64,000 nucleotides of DNA from Stramentimicrobium sp964433555 (GCA_964433555.1 CAYSRG010000011.1:1-64000), one strand, 5' to 3'; positions 35,964 through 44,664 are shown, counted from the stretch's first letter. The notes: generated from the letters alone by a model not told the origin. Program-made: numbers and translations.

Positions 35964-36056
35964 ACATAACAGCGAGTACCCGACTCCGGCGACAAGAGCC
36001 TTTATCCAAATTGCTCCCGTTGGTCGCTAACTTCGGGTACTCGCGGAACGTTGTCG
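35964..36056. repeat. attC site A
   Basis: R'' ACATAAC (35964-35970), R' GTTGTCG (36050-36056), crossover after G36050. Inner arms GCGAGTACCCG and CGGGTACTCGC pair; the loop carries ATCCAAATTGCTCCC. Length 93. Its R'' matches the start of cassette A (GTTATATG), with the pairing continuing outward for about 18 nt. Confidence 0.85.
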
Positions 36057-36089
36057 GAAATTGTTAAATAATAGGAGGAAGACTGAATT

Positions 36090-36539
36090 ATGAAAGTTAT
36101 ATATGAAGATGAGATATCTCAAACCCCAGAGGTGGTCTTCCCATGGATTGCAGATCCTTCAAAGGCTATGAAATGGCAAAAAAATGTGAAAAGTGAAGAA
36201 ATTATTAAAAGTAATCCAGAAATAATTGGGACGACTTTTAAAGAAGTAATCGAAGAAGACGGGAAAACCCTTGAAATGTATGGAACAATTATACAGTACG
36301 AGAGAGATAAAATTATTGGATTTAATATTGAAAGCAAAATACACAATTTTGAAGTTAGTTACGTACTAGAAGCAATTGGAAAGAAAACAAAGCTCTCCAT
36401 TGAAACAAACATCCAATGGAAATTTCCAATGAATGTTATTTGCATATTAATGCATAAAAAGATAGTAGAAAGATTGAAGAAACAGTTAGAATTAGAGGTC
36501 AAAGATTTGCAAAATCTTTGTACATGTTCAGAAGATTAA
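36090..36539 (+). CDS. SRPBCC-family protein (cassette B)
   Basis: 149 residues of the START/SRPBCC fold: MKVIYEDEISQTPEVVFPWIADPSKAMKWQKNV is the typical first strand and helix pair, and the C-terminal helix is MHKKIVERLKKQLELEVKDLQNL. Such proteins bind hydrophobic ligands (polyketide cyclase-like). A strong AGGAGGAAG precedes ATG 36090. It is the single gene of its cassette. No specific ligand can be inferred. Confidence 0.82.
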   Translation: MKVIYEDEISQTPEVVFPWIADPSKAMKWQKNVKSEEIIKSNPEIIGTTFKEVIEEDGKTLEMYGTIIQYERDKIIGFNIESKIHNFEVSYVLEAIGKKTKLSIETNIQWKFPMNVICILMHKKIVERLKKQLELEVKDLQNLCTCSED

Positions 36540-36564
36540 ATTAAATGCGGAGATCAACAACTTC

Positions 36565-36653
36565 CGACAACAGTGAGTACCCGGCTTCGCTACGCTTCAC
36601 CCAAATTGCTCGGCAGGAGCCTCGCAACTTCGGGTACTCGCGAAACGTTATAT
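36565..36653. repeat. attC site B
   Basis: R'' CGACAAC (36565-36571), R' GTTATAT (36647-36653). Arms GTGAGTACCCG / CGGGTACTCGC, nearly identical to sites A, H and J. Length 89. The outer repeat with the cassette start matches 15 of 16, mismatch at position 11. Confidence 0.88.
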
Positions 36654-36687
36654 GCCATGCCTAAAAGAGAGATATGGAGGTTGAAAT

Positions 36688-37386
36688 ATGCCATCAAGAG
36701 AAAGACAAATAAACGCTCTTATTAAAAAGGCAAAGGAACAATATTCAACTATTAAAAGCCAGTACGACTTAAGTTTGGCTCAACAGTCAGTTTCTGATGA
36801 TTTGAGCATTGACATTAAAAACATGTGTGAAAATCTCCGCTCAGCGCTTAATTATTTAGCTCACGACATTCGAGAAATTCATTGCCCATCCGCAAATAAG
36901 AACGATAAATTTTACTTTCCAATCATTTTGGATATCAATCAGTTTCAAAGCAGAATATCTCAATGGTATCTTGGACTTGACATCACATCTCCAAGCTTAT
37001 GGAATTACTTAGAAAGTGTACAACCTTATCATGGTGAATCTACTATTTGGATACATCATTTTAATAGACTTACTAATGAGAATAAACATGACTCTCTCAT
37101 TCCTCAGACCAAGAGTACAAAAGAAAGAGTCCATGTAAATATTGGCAGAGGGGGAAGCGTGGATTGGGATCCCTCTGCTGTAAGATTCGGGAAAGGCGTA
37201 TATATTGGTGGTGTACCTGTTGATCCGTCAACACAGATGCCCATTCCTCATCCAAGTCAAGAAGTTAAACGGATTATTTGGGTAGATTTTCATTTTGAAG
37301 ACATTCCTGGATCGGCAATTGGGTTACTTCAATGTTCTCTTGATGGCGTGGAAAAAATAACAACTAAGGTAAGAGAATGGTTATAG
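36688..37386 (+). CDS. Uncharacterised cassette protein, possible HEPN-like (cassette C)
   Basis: 232 residues, not recognised with confidence. The N-terminal half is helical (RQINALIKKAKEQYSTIK, then MCENLRSALNYLAHDIRE) and contains FYFPIILD and HHFNRLTNENKHD. This pattern of a helical LRSALN segment followed by an N-x-x-KH motif is seen in HEPN-like hypothetical proteins; the relation is tentative. The C-terminal half is strand-rich. A GGAGG precedes ATG 36688. It is alone in its cassette and ends 8 bp before the attC. Confidence 0.7.
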   Translation: MPSRERQINALIKKAKEQYSTIKSQYDLSLAQQSVSDDLSIDIKNMCENLRSALNYLAHDIREIHCPSANKNDKFYFPIILDINQFQSRISQWYLGLDITSPSLWNYLESVQPYHGESTIWIHHFNRLTNENKHDSLIPQTKSTKERVHVNIGRGGSVDWDPSAVRFGKGVYIGGVPVDPSTQMPIPHPSQEVKRIIWVDFHFEDIPGSAIGLLQCSLDGVEKITTKVREWL

Positions 37387-37393
37387 GGACGTC

Positions 37394-37490
37394 GTATAAC
37401 ACGCGGCTATCTGGCTTCGGGGGTTGTACCCCCTACGCCCAAATTGGCTCACTGCGTTCGCCAACTTCAGATAGCCCCGAGACGTTAGGT
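37394..37490. repeat. attC site C
   Basis: R'' GTATAAC (37394-37400), R' GTTAGGT (37484-37490). Arms CGCGGCTATCTGGC and the complementary AGATAGCCCCGAG near 37469-37481, central hairpin GGGGGTTGTACCCCC. Length 97. Outer repeat weaker than in others (about 14 of 20). Confidence 0.85.
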
Positions 37491-37507
37491 GAAATACTTG
37501 CAAAGAG

Positions 37508-38131
37508 GTGATAAAGCTGAGTAAGTTCGATAAGATATTTTTAGGCACAATATTTGGGTTTATTCCCCCTATATTACTATTGTTATTAGGTGGGTGGATA
37601 AGTATTCTGTTTGTTGCAGAAAACAAGATAATTATGTTTTTAATAAGTGGTTTTATTTTTGGAATTTTCATTGATGTGTTGTTTCTTAGGAAATGGATTA
37701 ATATAGGATACAAATTAAATAATTACATACTAATCGTTATTTATATTTTTTATAGTATTTGTATTTTTGGTTTTTTCATGGGGGTTCCGGTTGTTAATAT
37801 ATTTATGGGAGTGATTGCAGGAATTTATATAGCGAGAAGAATTATAAACAGAAAATTAGAAAAAAGAGAAATTAAAAATAAAGTAATGATTACAAGTATA
37901 TTTTCAGCAATAATTATTTTATTTTTCTCAATTTCGTCTGCATACTTAGCATTGAAAGATCCTTATACTGCAGCAAACTTAGAAGGAATGTTTAATCTTT
38001 CTATTAATGTCACATTAGAAATGATTATTGGGTTAATTATAGTAGGGGGATTATTATTGGTGTTATTTCAATATCTGATAACTAAAAAAACATCTATGTT
38101 TATTTTAAGGAAGGGCAAGTACTTCACCTAA
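37508..38131 (+). CDS. Polytopic membrane protein of unknown function (cassette D)
   Basis: 207 residues with six hydrophobic helices (about 10-32, 41-60, 70-90, 91-108, 125-146, 165-190) and a lysine-rich loop between helices 4 and 5. No family is recognised. The start is uncertain: GTG 37508 overlaps its own AGAGGTG site, and CTG 37517 has better spacing to it. The TAA stop lies inside the R'' box of the attC (CACCTAAC), so the recombination site supplies the end of the gene. Very AT-rich codon use. Confidence 0.7.
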   Translation: MIKLSKFDKIFLGTIFGFIPPILLLLLGGWISILFVAENKIIMFLISGFIFGIFIDVLFLRKWINIGYKLNNYILIVIYIFYSICIFGFFMGVPVVNIFMGVIAGIYIARRIINRKLEKREIKNKVMITSIFSAIIILFFSISSAYLALKDPYTAANLEGMFNLSINVTLEMIIGLIIVGGLLLVLFQYLITKKTSMFILRKGKYFT

Positions 38132-38228
38132 CATGGGATTTAAGATTCCACTACGTTTCATCCAAATTCATTCGGCAAGGGCGTCGCCCTAAACCTCATG
38201 GACTTCTTAAATCCCTGGTACGTTAGAC
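38126..38228. repeat. attC site D
   Basis: R'' ACCTAAC (38126-38132), R' GTTAGAC (38222-38228). Arms GGGATTTAAG and CTTAAATCCC pair. Length 103. The outer repeat with the cassette start is 17 of 18, the single mismatch at position 11. Confidence 0.88.
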
Positions 38229-38261
38229 GACATATTACGCCAAAAATAGGAGAATAGACAT

Positions 38262-38669
38262 ATGCATATGCCAGAAAAAATTGATAATAATATGCTCGCT
38301 CCATGTGGAATGAACTGTATGGTATGTTGTGTTCATCTCAAAAAGAAAAAACCATGTAGAGGTTGTCTTTGTGATGATACTGATAAACCAGAGATATGTA
38401 AATCTTGTGAAATCAAAAATTGCGCAAAAAAAAGAGAAATAATCTATTGTTTTAAATGTGAAGATTTCCCATGCAAAAGGATAGTAAATTTGGATAAAAG
38501 CTATCAAAAAAGATATCAAGCGAGTTTAATCGATAACAGTAAAACAATAAAGGATAATGGCTTTGAATATTTTTTTAAAAAAGAAAAGAAACGATGGAAA
38601 TGTTTAGAATGTGGTGGGATTATATCTTTACATGACAAAGAATGTTCTGAATGTGGATGTAAAATATAA
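38262..38669 (+). CDS. DUF3795 cysteine-rich protein (cassette E)
   Basis: 135 residues with the DUF3795 layout: LAPCGMNCMVCCVH, KPCRGCLCDD, CKSCEIKNCA and IYCFKCEDFPCKR, then a C-terminal zinc-ribbon-like pair (WKCLECGGIISLHDKECSECGCKI). The many Cys pairs suggest metal binding; the biological role of DUF3795 is not known. ATG 38262 is preceded by TAGGAG. It is one of at least six DUF3795 loci in this window, two of them broken. Confidence 0.85.
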   Translation: MHMPEKIDNNMLAPCGMNCMVCCVHLKKKKPCRGCLCDDTDKPEICKSCEIKNCAKKREIIYCFKCEDFPCKRIVNLDKSYQKRYQASLIDNSKTIKDNGFEYFFKKEKKRWKCLECGGIISLHDKECSECGCKI

Positions 38670-38687
38670 AATTTGGCGTAATACGTC

Positions 38688-38783
38688 GTCTAACAGCGGT
38701 TACACGGCTTCGGCCATGCGGCCTTCGCCAAAATTGCCCTTGCATACGCTTCGGGCAACTTCGGGTAACCTCGGTCGTTAGGC
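38688..38783. repeat. attC site E
   Basis: R'' GTCTAAC (38688-38694), R' GTTAGGC (38777-38783). Arms AGCGGTTACACGGC / TCGGGTAACCTC. Length 96. It has the longest outer repeat seen here: 22 of 23 positions match the cassette start at 38222, mismatch again at position 11. Confidence 0.88.
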
Positions 38784-38791
38784 GAAATAAA

Positions 38792-39694
38792 ATCTATAAC
38801 TTTTTTACTGAAGAGGAAAACATATCTTACATCCATTATGGAAGATTCGGTGATATTTGGAAGCATATACCTTTATGTAATTTTTTAGTAAATGAAAAAC
38901 CACAGTTTTACATTGAAACTAATTCGGCTTTACCAAATTATACTCTTACGCATTCACCAGAACGTGATTATGGTATTTATACAATACTAGATAGTGCATT
39001 GAAATCTGATGTTATCAAAAATTCAGTATTTTATCAAACGTTAATAACTTACAAAGAAAATATGACGGAGATGAATGAATATCTTGGATCACCAGGATTA
39101 GCAATGAATGTTCTACATAATAGTGTTGAAAGATATATTTTTTGTGACATAGAAGATAAGTCGCTCGAAGCAATAACGAATTACTCAAGAAAATGTAATT
39201 TAACAAATAAAGTTTAAACATATAATAATGACTCAATTAAAACTATAGATTCTTTAATAAGCAATTTTTCATCATCTGATTTTATACATATTGATCCATA
39301 TTCAATAATTGATAAGAATAATGAAGGGAGAACTTTTTTTGATCTATTTCTTAATTCTATTAAAACAGGTATTAAATCCATGCTGTGGTATGGCTATGAA
39401 AATAATTATCAGCGAAAGTATTTACTCAATTGGATGAAAGAAAAAACTAGATCATCTCATATTTCATTTAATAATAACATTATCTTGATTGAACTATTTT
39501 TATCTACGATTCAAGAAAATGAAGTAATTGTGAATCCAGGTGTAGTCGGATGTGGAATTGTAATAGATAATCTGTCAAAGAAATCAATTGATGAATTTGA
39601 TATGTTTAGTGATGAATTAATAAAGATTTATCATAACTCCATAGTTTTCGAAAACCATAATGGAAGTATAGAAAAAGAGAAAATTATACTGTGA
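38792..39694 (+). pseudogene. Disrupted RlmJ-like methyltransferase (cassette F)
   Basis: The frame is open from the attC junction and reads IHYGRFGDIWKHIPL, YIETNSALPNY, YLGSPGLAMNVLHN, then hits one in-frame TAA (39215-39217) and continues in the same frame with NNDSI, FIHIDPYSIID and on to the stop at 39692-39694. HYGRFGDIWKH and the HIDP motif recall RlmJ-type rRNA adenine N6-methyltransferases, where DPPY-like motifs bind substrate. No ATG, GTG or TTG precedes the conserved N-terminus, so the start is also lost. It is probably a pseudogene fixed inside a cassette. Confidence 0.7.
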
Positions 39695-39709
39695 AGTAGA
39701 TTTTACTTC

Positions 39710-39817
39710 GCCTAACAAATCTTACATGCTACACTCGCTGTTCGCTCGTTCGGGCTACGCCACATTTTTGCCTTCGCGATGCTACGGCAAAAACGTTATG
39801 TAAGATAGACGTTATAC
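39710..39817. repeat. attC site F
   Basis: R'' GCCTAAC (39710-39716), R' GTTATAC (39811-39817). Arms ATCTTACAT and ATGTAAGAT pair. A second GTT at 39794 lies within the arm. Length 108. Outer repeat 18 of 19 with position-11 mismatch. Confidence 0.85.
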
Positions 39818-39854
39818 AAAATAGCACTAATATATCTGAAAGAGAGTGAATCAA

Positions 39855-40373
39855 ATGAATTCATTTATTCTAGTAATACCTATTATTTTTATACGTTATA
39901 TACTAATGAGAATTATTAGTAAGGAGGCTGTGAAAAGAGCAGGTTTTTTCCCACCTACAGAAGGAAAAGAACAAGCTGCATATTATATTTATCAAATAAC
40001 AACATTATTTTTATTAATATATTTATTCTTTTCAGAAATTAAGTTTAACAATATCTTAAACTATATGGGTTTAATAGTATACATAATAGGAACAATATTA
40101 TATATAAAATCAATAATTGATTACTCTAAACCACAAAAAAATGGAATAAATAAAAATGGGTTTTATGACTATTCAAGAAATCCAATGTATATAGCTTTCT
40201 TTATATATTTTCTTGGTTGCAGTTTTTTGATAAGTTCTTGGATATATATTACAGTATTAATTATATTTCAAATTTCTGTTCACTTTCTTATATTATCAGA
40301 AGAAAGATGGTGTATAAAAGAATTTGGTGAAGAATACAAAAAATATATGAAGAATGTTAGACGTTATATTTAA
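39855..40373 (+). CDS. ICMT/PEMT-like membrane methyltransferase (cassette G)
   Basis: 172 residues with about five helices. The C-terminal signature of the isoprenylcysteine carboxyl methyltransferase/phospholipid methyltransferase group is clear: GFYDYSRNPMYIAFFIYFLG and LILSEERWCIKEFGEEYKKYMKNVRRYI, which bind S-adenosylmethionine. The substrate is unknown; bacteria have no prenylated CaaX proteins, so a lipid or small molecule is likely. ATG 39855 is chosen over GTG 39846, which overlaps the AGAGAG site. A relative is found at 54852. Confidence 0.85.
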   Translation: MNSFILVIPIIFIRYILMRIISKEAVKRAGFFPPTEGKEQAAYYIYQITTLFLLIYLFFSEIKFNNILNYMGLIVYIIGTILYIKSIIDYSKPQKNGINKNGFYDYSRNPMYIAFFIYFLGCSFLISSWIYITVLIIFQISVHFLILSEERWCIKEFGEEYKKYMKNVRRYI

Positions 40374-40393
40374 ATGGGGAACCGTGCTATTTC

Positions 40394-40499
40394 GTATAAC
40401 AGAGGGTTTAAGGCTCCGCTATGCTGCACCCAAATCCATCAGACTAAGATAAGAGCTATCTAAGTCTGATGGATTTCTTAAACCCTCGGGGCGTTATAT
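40394..40499. repeat. attC site G
   Basis: R'' GTATAAC (40394-40400), R' GTTATAT (40493-40499). Arms GAGGGTTTAAG / CTTAAACCCTC and an inner stem AAATCCATCAGAC / GTCTGATGGATTT. Length 106. Outer repeat 16 of 17, mismatch at position 8 instead of 11. Its loop is related to the degenerate site at 46649. Confidence 0.88.
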
Positions 40500-40631
40500 G
40501 AAAACGGTGTGCCTATCTAACTGAAAACAGATTGTCTGTTAGGCTAAATAACATTCATTAATCCTTATGAATAATTAGTTTTTATTCTACAAATTATATT
40601 TTAAGAGAATAAAAAAACTTATAGTGTTTAC

Positions 40632-40695
40632 TTGACTTCATACGGAAAATAAATTATACTATCTATGAATGAATGATAATTATATTCATTCATAG
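40632..40695 (+). promoter_or_regulatory. Promoter and TetR operator inside cassette H
   Basis: TTGACT (40632-40637), 17 bp, TATACT (40655-40660). Directly after it lies a perfect inverted repeat, CTATGAATGAAT (40663-40674) and ATTCATTCATAG (40684-40695), with a 9 bp centre. It covers the likely transcription start and the ribosome site of the TetR gene, so autorepression is expected. Confidence 0.82.
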
Positions 40696-40705
40696 GAGTT
40701 AACTA

Positions 40706-41335
40706 ATGGGAAGAGCGTTTACAGAAGAAGAAAAAATAAAGATAAAAACCATTCTTTTGGATAAAGGGAGAGCTCTTTTTGCCAGAAAAGGGCTGAAGAA
40801 TACATCGGTAGAAGAATTGACCCGTGTGTCAGGAATCTCGCTGGGTTCCTTTTATGCATTCTATGATTCAAAAGAGGAGTTATTTTTCGATATTCTTGAA
40901 GCTGAAGAAAAGAAGATAAGTGAGACAATCGAGAAACAGCTCTTTTCTTTTGAGATGACCAGGGAGAATTTTAAAAAAATCTTATTGAAGATTATCGACC
41001 TGATTACCGGCAACCCCTTGCTGGTCATGCTAATGAATGTAAAAGCGTATCAAGGGCTTATATCAAAAATCTCTGAAGACAAATATCAGAGACATTTGAA
41101 TCAGGAATACCTTTTCACTGAAAAAGTGATAAGCCGATTTCTGGAAAATAAGGGTATGAGAAATGTGCGGCCCGATATTCTTTCCAGCCTTCTCCATGCC
41201 TTATTCCTGCTGCAGCTTCACAAGGACGAGATCGGAAACAAGGTGTTTCCCGATATGTTTGAGTTATTGATTGATGCACTTTCTGATACGCTTGTTACTA
41301 ACGGTAGCAAAAATCTTAATGAAAAAAAGGACTAA
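40706..41335 (+). CDS. TetR-family transcriptional regulator (cassette H)
   Basis: 209 residues with an N-terminal TetR DNA-binding domain (ARKGLKNTSVEELTRVSGISLGSFYAFYDSKEELFFDIL, residues about 28-65) and a divergent ligand-binding C-terminus. It probably binds the palindrome at 40663-40695 just upstream and represses itself and the two exporter genes that follow. The stop is 1 bp before the ATPase start, so the three form one operon. AGGAG precedes ATG 40706. Confidence 0.92.
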   Translation: MGRAFTEEEKIKIKTILLDKGRALFARKGLKNTSVEELTRVSGISLGSFYAFYDSKEELFFDILEAEEKKISETIEKQLFSFEMTRENFKKILLKIIDLITGNPLLVMLMNVKAYQGLISKISEDKYQRHLNQEYLFTEKVISRFLENKGMRNVRPDILSSLLHALFLLQLHKDEIGNKVFPDMFELLIDALSDTLVTNGSKNLNEKKD

Positions 41336-41336
41336 C

Positions 41337-42257
41337 ATGAAAATGAATAAAAAGATTCCTTTTGTCAAATTAATGGGCTTGACCAAATACTACGGCTCAT
41401 ATCCAGGCGTTTTAGATATTAACCTTGAAATAAATGAAAGCGAAATATTCGGTTTTCTTGGGCCGAACGGGGCTGGGAAATCTACAACGATACGCTGCAT
41501 CATCGGATTGATAAAACCGACACGGGGCGAGATTGTTGTCCTCGGGAAAAACAGTAGAAACAAGCATATAGAAATTTGCAAAGAGATCGGTTATCTCCCG
41601 GGCGATGTTGGTCTGTATAAAGACCTGACCGGCAACGAATATCTTAATCATTTCATCAAGCTGCGGAAAGAAAAAAACTGCCGTAAAAGCAAGGAAAAGC
41701 TTCTTTTTTTAAAGGATAAATTTAAAATCGATTTTGACAAAAAAATCGGCACCTATTCAAAAGGGATGAGGCAGATTGTGGGCATCATCCAGGCTTTCAT
41801 GCACGAGCCTAAGCTTATTATTCTCGATGAGCCTACAAGCGGACTTGATCCGATGATGCAGGAAGAGTTTTTCAACTTGATTATTGAAGAGAAAAAGAAT
41901 GACAATACTATTTTTCTTTCTTCCCATATTTTGAGTGAAATAGAAAAGGTATGCGACCGTGTGGCAATCATCAAGAAAGGCAAACTGATTCATGTAGAAG
42001 AGATGAGTAGCTATCGTTCGATAGTTGGGAAAAACATAAAAATTGAACCAGCAGAATCATTGGAAGACGCATTTGAAATAATCAGGGAAATGAGTGAGGC
42101 TGTGGATATCGTATTACGAAACGGACAGATTGAATTCCATTATCGCGGAGAGATGGAGCACCTAATAAGGATTCTAGCCCGATTTAAAATCAAGGATTTT
42201 TCCTGTGAGACGCCACGAATCGAAGATATCTTTTTCAAATATTATGAGGATAGATAA
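41337..42257 (+). CDS. ABC exporter ATPase (cassette H)
   Basis: 306 residues, single ABC domain of the CcmA/drug-export type. Walker A GPNGAGKST, Q-loop region GYLPGDVGLYKDLTG, signature YSKGMRQ and Walker B LIILDEPTSGLDP, followed by an IFLSSHILSEIEKVCD switch segment and a C-terminal regulatory domain. ATG 41337 follows the TetR stop by 1 bp; the frame is open upstream inside tetR, but that is not conserved. It pairs with the permease 1 bp downstream to form an exporter. Confidence 0.93.
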   Translation: MKMNKKIPFVKLMGLTKYYGSYPGVLDINLEINESEIFGFLGPNGAGKSTTIRCIIGLIKPTRGEIVVLGKNSRNKHIEICKEIGYLPGDVGLYKDLTGNEYLNHFIKLRKEKNCRKSKEKLLFLKDKFKIDFDKKIGTYSKGMRQIVGIIQAFMHEPKLIILDEPTSGLDPMMQEEFFNLIIEEKKNDNTIFLSSHILSEIEKVCDRVAIIKKGKLIHVEEMSSYRSIVGKNIKIEPAESLEDAFEIIREMSEAVDIVLRNGQIEFHYRGEMEHLIRILARFKIKDFSCETPRIEDIFFKYYEDR

Positions 42258-42258
42258 T

Positions 42259-43065
42259 ATGATAGAAAAAGAATTACTGCTGAGTTTCTTTAAGAGGAAT
42301 ATAAAACTGTCATTAATCGTTACTGGCGTAACGGCCATGATTATCCTACTCCTTATCACAATCTTTCCTGATATGCCAGCGGATAATGCCGGCACTGTTT
42401 CTGAAAGTTGGCCTCGAATGATGAAAGATCTTTTTGGTGATCCAGTTTTCAGTTTTACTAATATTTATGGTTGGCTGGATCTGCAAATATTCCACATTAC
42501 CTACTGGATAGCATTTGGATTGCTTGGGGCCATACTTGCGGCAAATATTATTGCAAAGGAAATCGAAGAGAATACGATTGATATTCTGCTGTCTTATCCG
42601 ATGACCAGAAATAGTCTTGTTTTCAGCCGGATTATCTCAGTTATGATTATCATGCTGATTGTAACATGCATTATGCTACTAATTTGTATTTTGGGCGTTT
42701 TTATTGCAGGGCATGCGATCCGCATAGGAAAGATTGTACATGCGGTACTGTCGGGATTTTTTATATCCATGATTTTCGCTTCAGTCACGCTGTTCATTTC
42801 TATTGTAACATCACAAAAAACATTGTCTGTTTTCTTTACACTGGGAATTATGGGATTCTTTTTCCTGTATGAACAGGTGCTAATAAAATTATACCCGGTC
42901 CTGAATATGTTTTCTCTGATCAATCCTTTCCATTACTATCAAACAAAAGCTATACTGATAGATAGTATATTTTCATTTCTTAATTATGTCCTGATGGCCG
43001 TATTTGTTATCGTCATTCAGATTCTTTCTGTATTTTTCTTTAACAGAAAAGAGATTACCCAATGA
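42259..43065 (+). CDS. ABC-2 type exporter permease (cassette H)
   Basis: 268 residues with six helices in the ABC-2 layout. An N-terminal amphipathic region and first helix (about 16-36) precede an extracytoplasmic loop. IIAKEIEENTIDILLSYPMTRNSLVFSRI is the typical cytoplasmic coupling segment, and four further helices follow. ATG 42259 comes 1 bp after the ATPase stop. Substrate could be a drug or antimicrobial given the TetR control; that is inference. It ends 53 bp before the attC. Confidence 0.88.
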   Translation: MIEKELLLSFFKRNIKLSLIVTGVTAMIILLLITIFPDMPADNAGTVSESWPRMMKDLFGDPVFSFTNIYGWLDLQIFHITYWIAFGLLGAILAANIIAKEIEENTIDILLSYPMTRNSLVFSRIISVMIIMLIVTCIMLLICILGVFIAGHAIRIGKIVHAVLSGFFISMIFASVTLFISIVTSQKTLSVFFTLGIMGFFFLYEQVLIKLYPVLNMFSLINPFHYYQTKAILIDSIFSFLNYVLMAVFVIVIQILSVFFFNRKEITQ

Positions 43066-43117
43066 CTTTAATATATGAAACCATCTCTTTTTCTGAATCA
43101 CAAGGCACACCGCCTTC

Positions 43118-43205
43118 ACATAACAGCGAGTAAACGGCTACGCTCCGCTTCACCCAAATCGGCTCCCGTTGGTCGCTAACTTCGGGTACTCGCGGAACGT
43201 TATAC
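43118..43205. repeat. attC site H
   Basis: R'' ACATAAC (43118-43124), R' GTTATAC (43199-43205). Arms GCGAGTAAACG / CGGGTACTCGC. Length 88. The outer repeat reaches 2.7 kb back to 40493 and matches 18 of 21; all three mismatches are A at the start against G in the complement. Confidence 0.88.
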
Positions 43206-43340
43206 GCAATTCAAAAATATTTTTCTCGATGTATAATGAAGATAGGCTTTCAAAAGGGAATAAATATGATTTTTTGTTAAAGAGGGTTTCCTTTTTGATT
43301 TAGCAAATGTTTTTTATACTTAAAGCTATTAGGAGGTATT

Positions 43341-44210
43341 ATGCCAAAAGAAATATTAACAAGATGCGGATATAGGTGTGATTTATGCCTTGCGTATAAA
43401 GACAATATTGAAACAAATGACCAGAGAGAGTTTCTCAGTGATACATGGCATAAAATTTATGGATTTCGAATTCCTGCACAGGAAATATATTGTAAAGGAT
43501 GTATTTCATACGATAATCCTAAGCTAATTGATAACAAATGCCCTGTTCGACCGTGTGTGATTGAAAAAGGATTAGAAAACTGTTCGCAATGTGATGAATA
43601 CCCTTGTGATAAATTCAACCAAAGAAAAGTAGTATGTGAAGATTTATTAAAAAGTAAAAAAATCTCGATATCAAAAAAAGATTATTCAAAATGTGTCAAA
43701 CCATATGAAAATAAATTAAGAATTGATGATTTGAAAAAGAATAACCAACCATTTTCAAGACTGCTAAATCCTTTTATAGTACCAAATGATAATCAAATAC
43801 TAAAATTTATTGAAAGAGATGATATTAAAACTGCCTGGAAAAAAATGTTGAAATTTATTGATAATTCTTATTCTTTTGAAAGAAAAATATTTTTTGGAGG
43901 AAAAAAGTATGGCTGGGCAGTCCAATATAAAAGAAGCAAAAAGACTATTATAACTCTATTCCCAGAACGAAAAAGATTTACTGTTCTCTTAATATTTGGC
44001 AAATCAGAATTAAAAAAGATTACTGAAGTCAAGAAATGGCTTTCTCCATCTGTTATTAAAAAGATTAACAATACAAAACAGTATCACGATGGAAAATGGG
44101 TTTGGTTACAATATGAAGACAATTCTTTTTTAGATAGCATGATTGAATTAATAAAAGTAAAAAGAAAACCAGAAAATAAACAACTAAAAAATCAAATTTA
44201 TAAAAATTAA
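43341..44210 (+). CDS. DUF3795-DUF3788 fusion protein (cassette I)
   Basis: 289 residues. The N-terminal 95 residues are DUF3795 (TRCGYRCDLCLAYK, YCKGCISY, CPVRPCVIEKGLENCSQCDEYPCDKF). The C-terminal half (about 155-275) resembles DUF3788 (AWKKMLKFIDNSYSFERKIFFGGKKYGWAVQYKRSKKTIITLFPERKRFTVLLIFGK). The fusion ties two poorly known families together. TAGGAGGT precedes ATG 43341. The spacing between the cassette start and the gene is long (about 140 bp). Confidence 0.8.
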   Translation: MPKEILTRCGYRCDLCLAYKDNIETNDQREFLSDTWHKIYGFRIPAQEIYCKGCISYDNPKLIDNKCPVRPCVIEKGLENCSQCDEYPCDKFNQRKVVCEDLLKSKKISISKKDYSKCVKPYENKLRIDDLKKNNQPFSRLLNPFIVPNDNQILKFIERDDIKTAWKKMLKFIDNSYSFERKIFFGGKKYGWAVQYKRSKKTIITLFPERKRFTVLLIFGKSELKKITEVKKWLSPSVIKKINNTKQYHDGKWVWLQYEDNSFLDSMIELIKVKRKPENKQLKNQIYKN

Positions 44211-44310
44211 GGAAAGCCTATTCTGGTTAGTTTGAACGAAAAATATTGTTTGAACTCACTCCGCTACGCTTCGTGCCACGCTGCGCTCTCCTCATTTCAG
44301 TCGTCGGGGC

Positions 44311-44430
44311 ATATAACAGCGGATATGAGGTTCGCCCATCGGCTCGGGGCTCACCCAAATTTGCTGGCGTTTGGCTCCTGCGGAGCATATTATAACGCCA
44401 GCAAACATCGTATATGCGCGAACGTTAAGT
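44311..44430. repeat. attC site I
   Basis: R'' ATATAAC (44311-44317), R' GTTAAGT (44424-44430). Arms GCGGATATGAGG / CGTATATGCGC, inner stem TTGCTGGCGTT / AACGCCAGCAA. Length 120, the longest here. No extended outer repeat with the cassette start; a damaged older attC-like stretch lies just upstream (about 44230-44305). Confidence 0.78.
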
Positions 44431-44664
44431 GTAATGCCTGACTATGATGTATTATAATGTATAATCATCCATGGCTAGGTGGAGGGTGGCTGGTAATCTA
44501 GTAATATACGAGAGGTTTACTGTACCCATTATTCTATGAATTTTGTACAAACGTAAAGTTAGATGATTACTCTATTCATAACCTATTTTGAAACAGAAAG
44601 AAAAACTAAGAAAAAGAGAGAAAAAAGAAGCTATATCTAAAAGATATAGAGAGGATGTTTTAAA

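Noticed and set aside
44232..44441. Open frame of 69 residues across attC I
   Set aside because: It runs through the attC arms and a damaged attC stretch, has no family look, and is better explained by the recombination sites.
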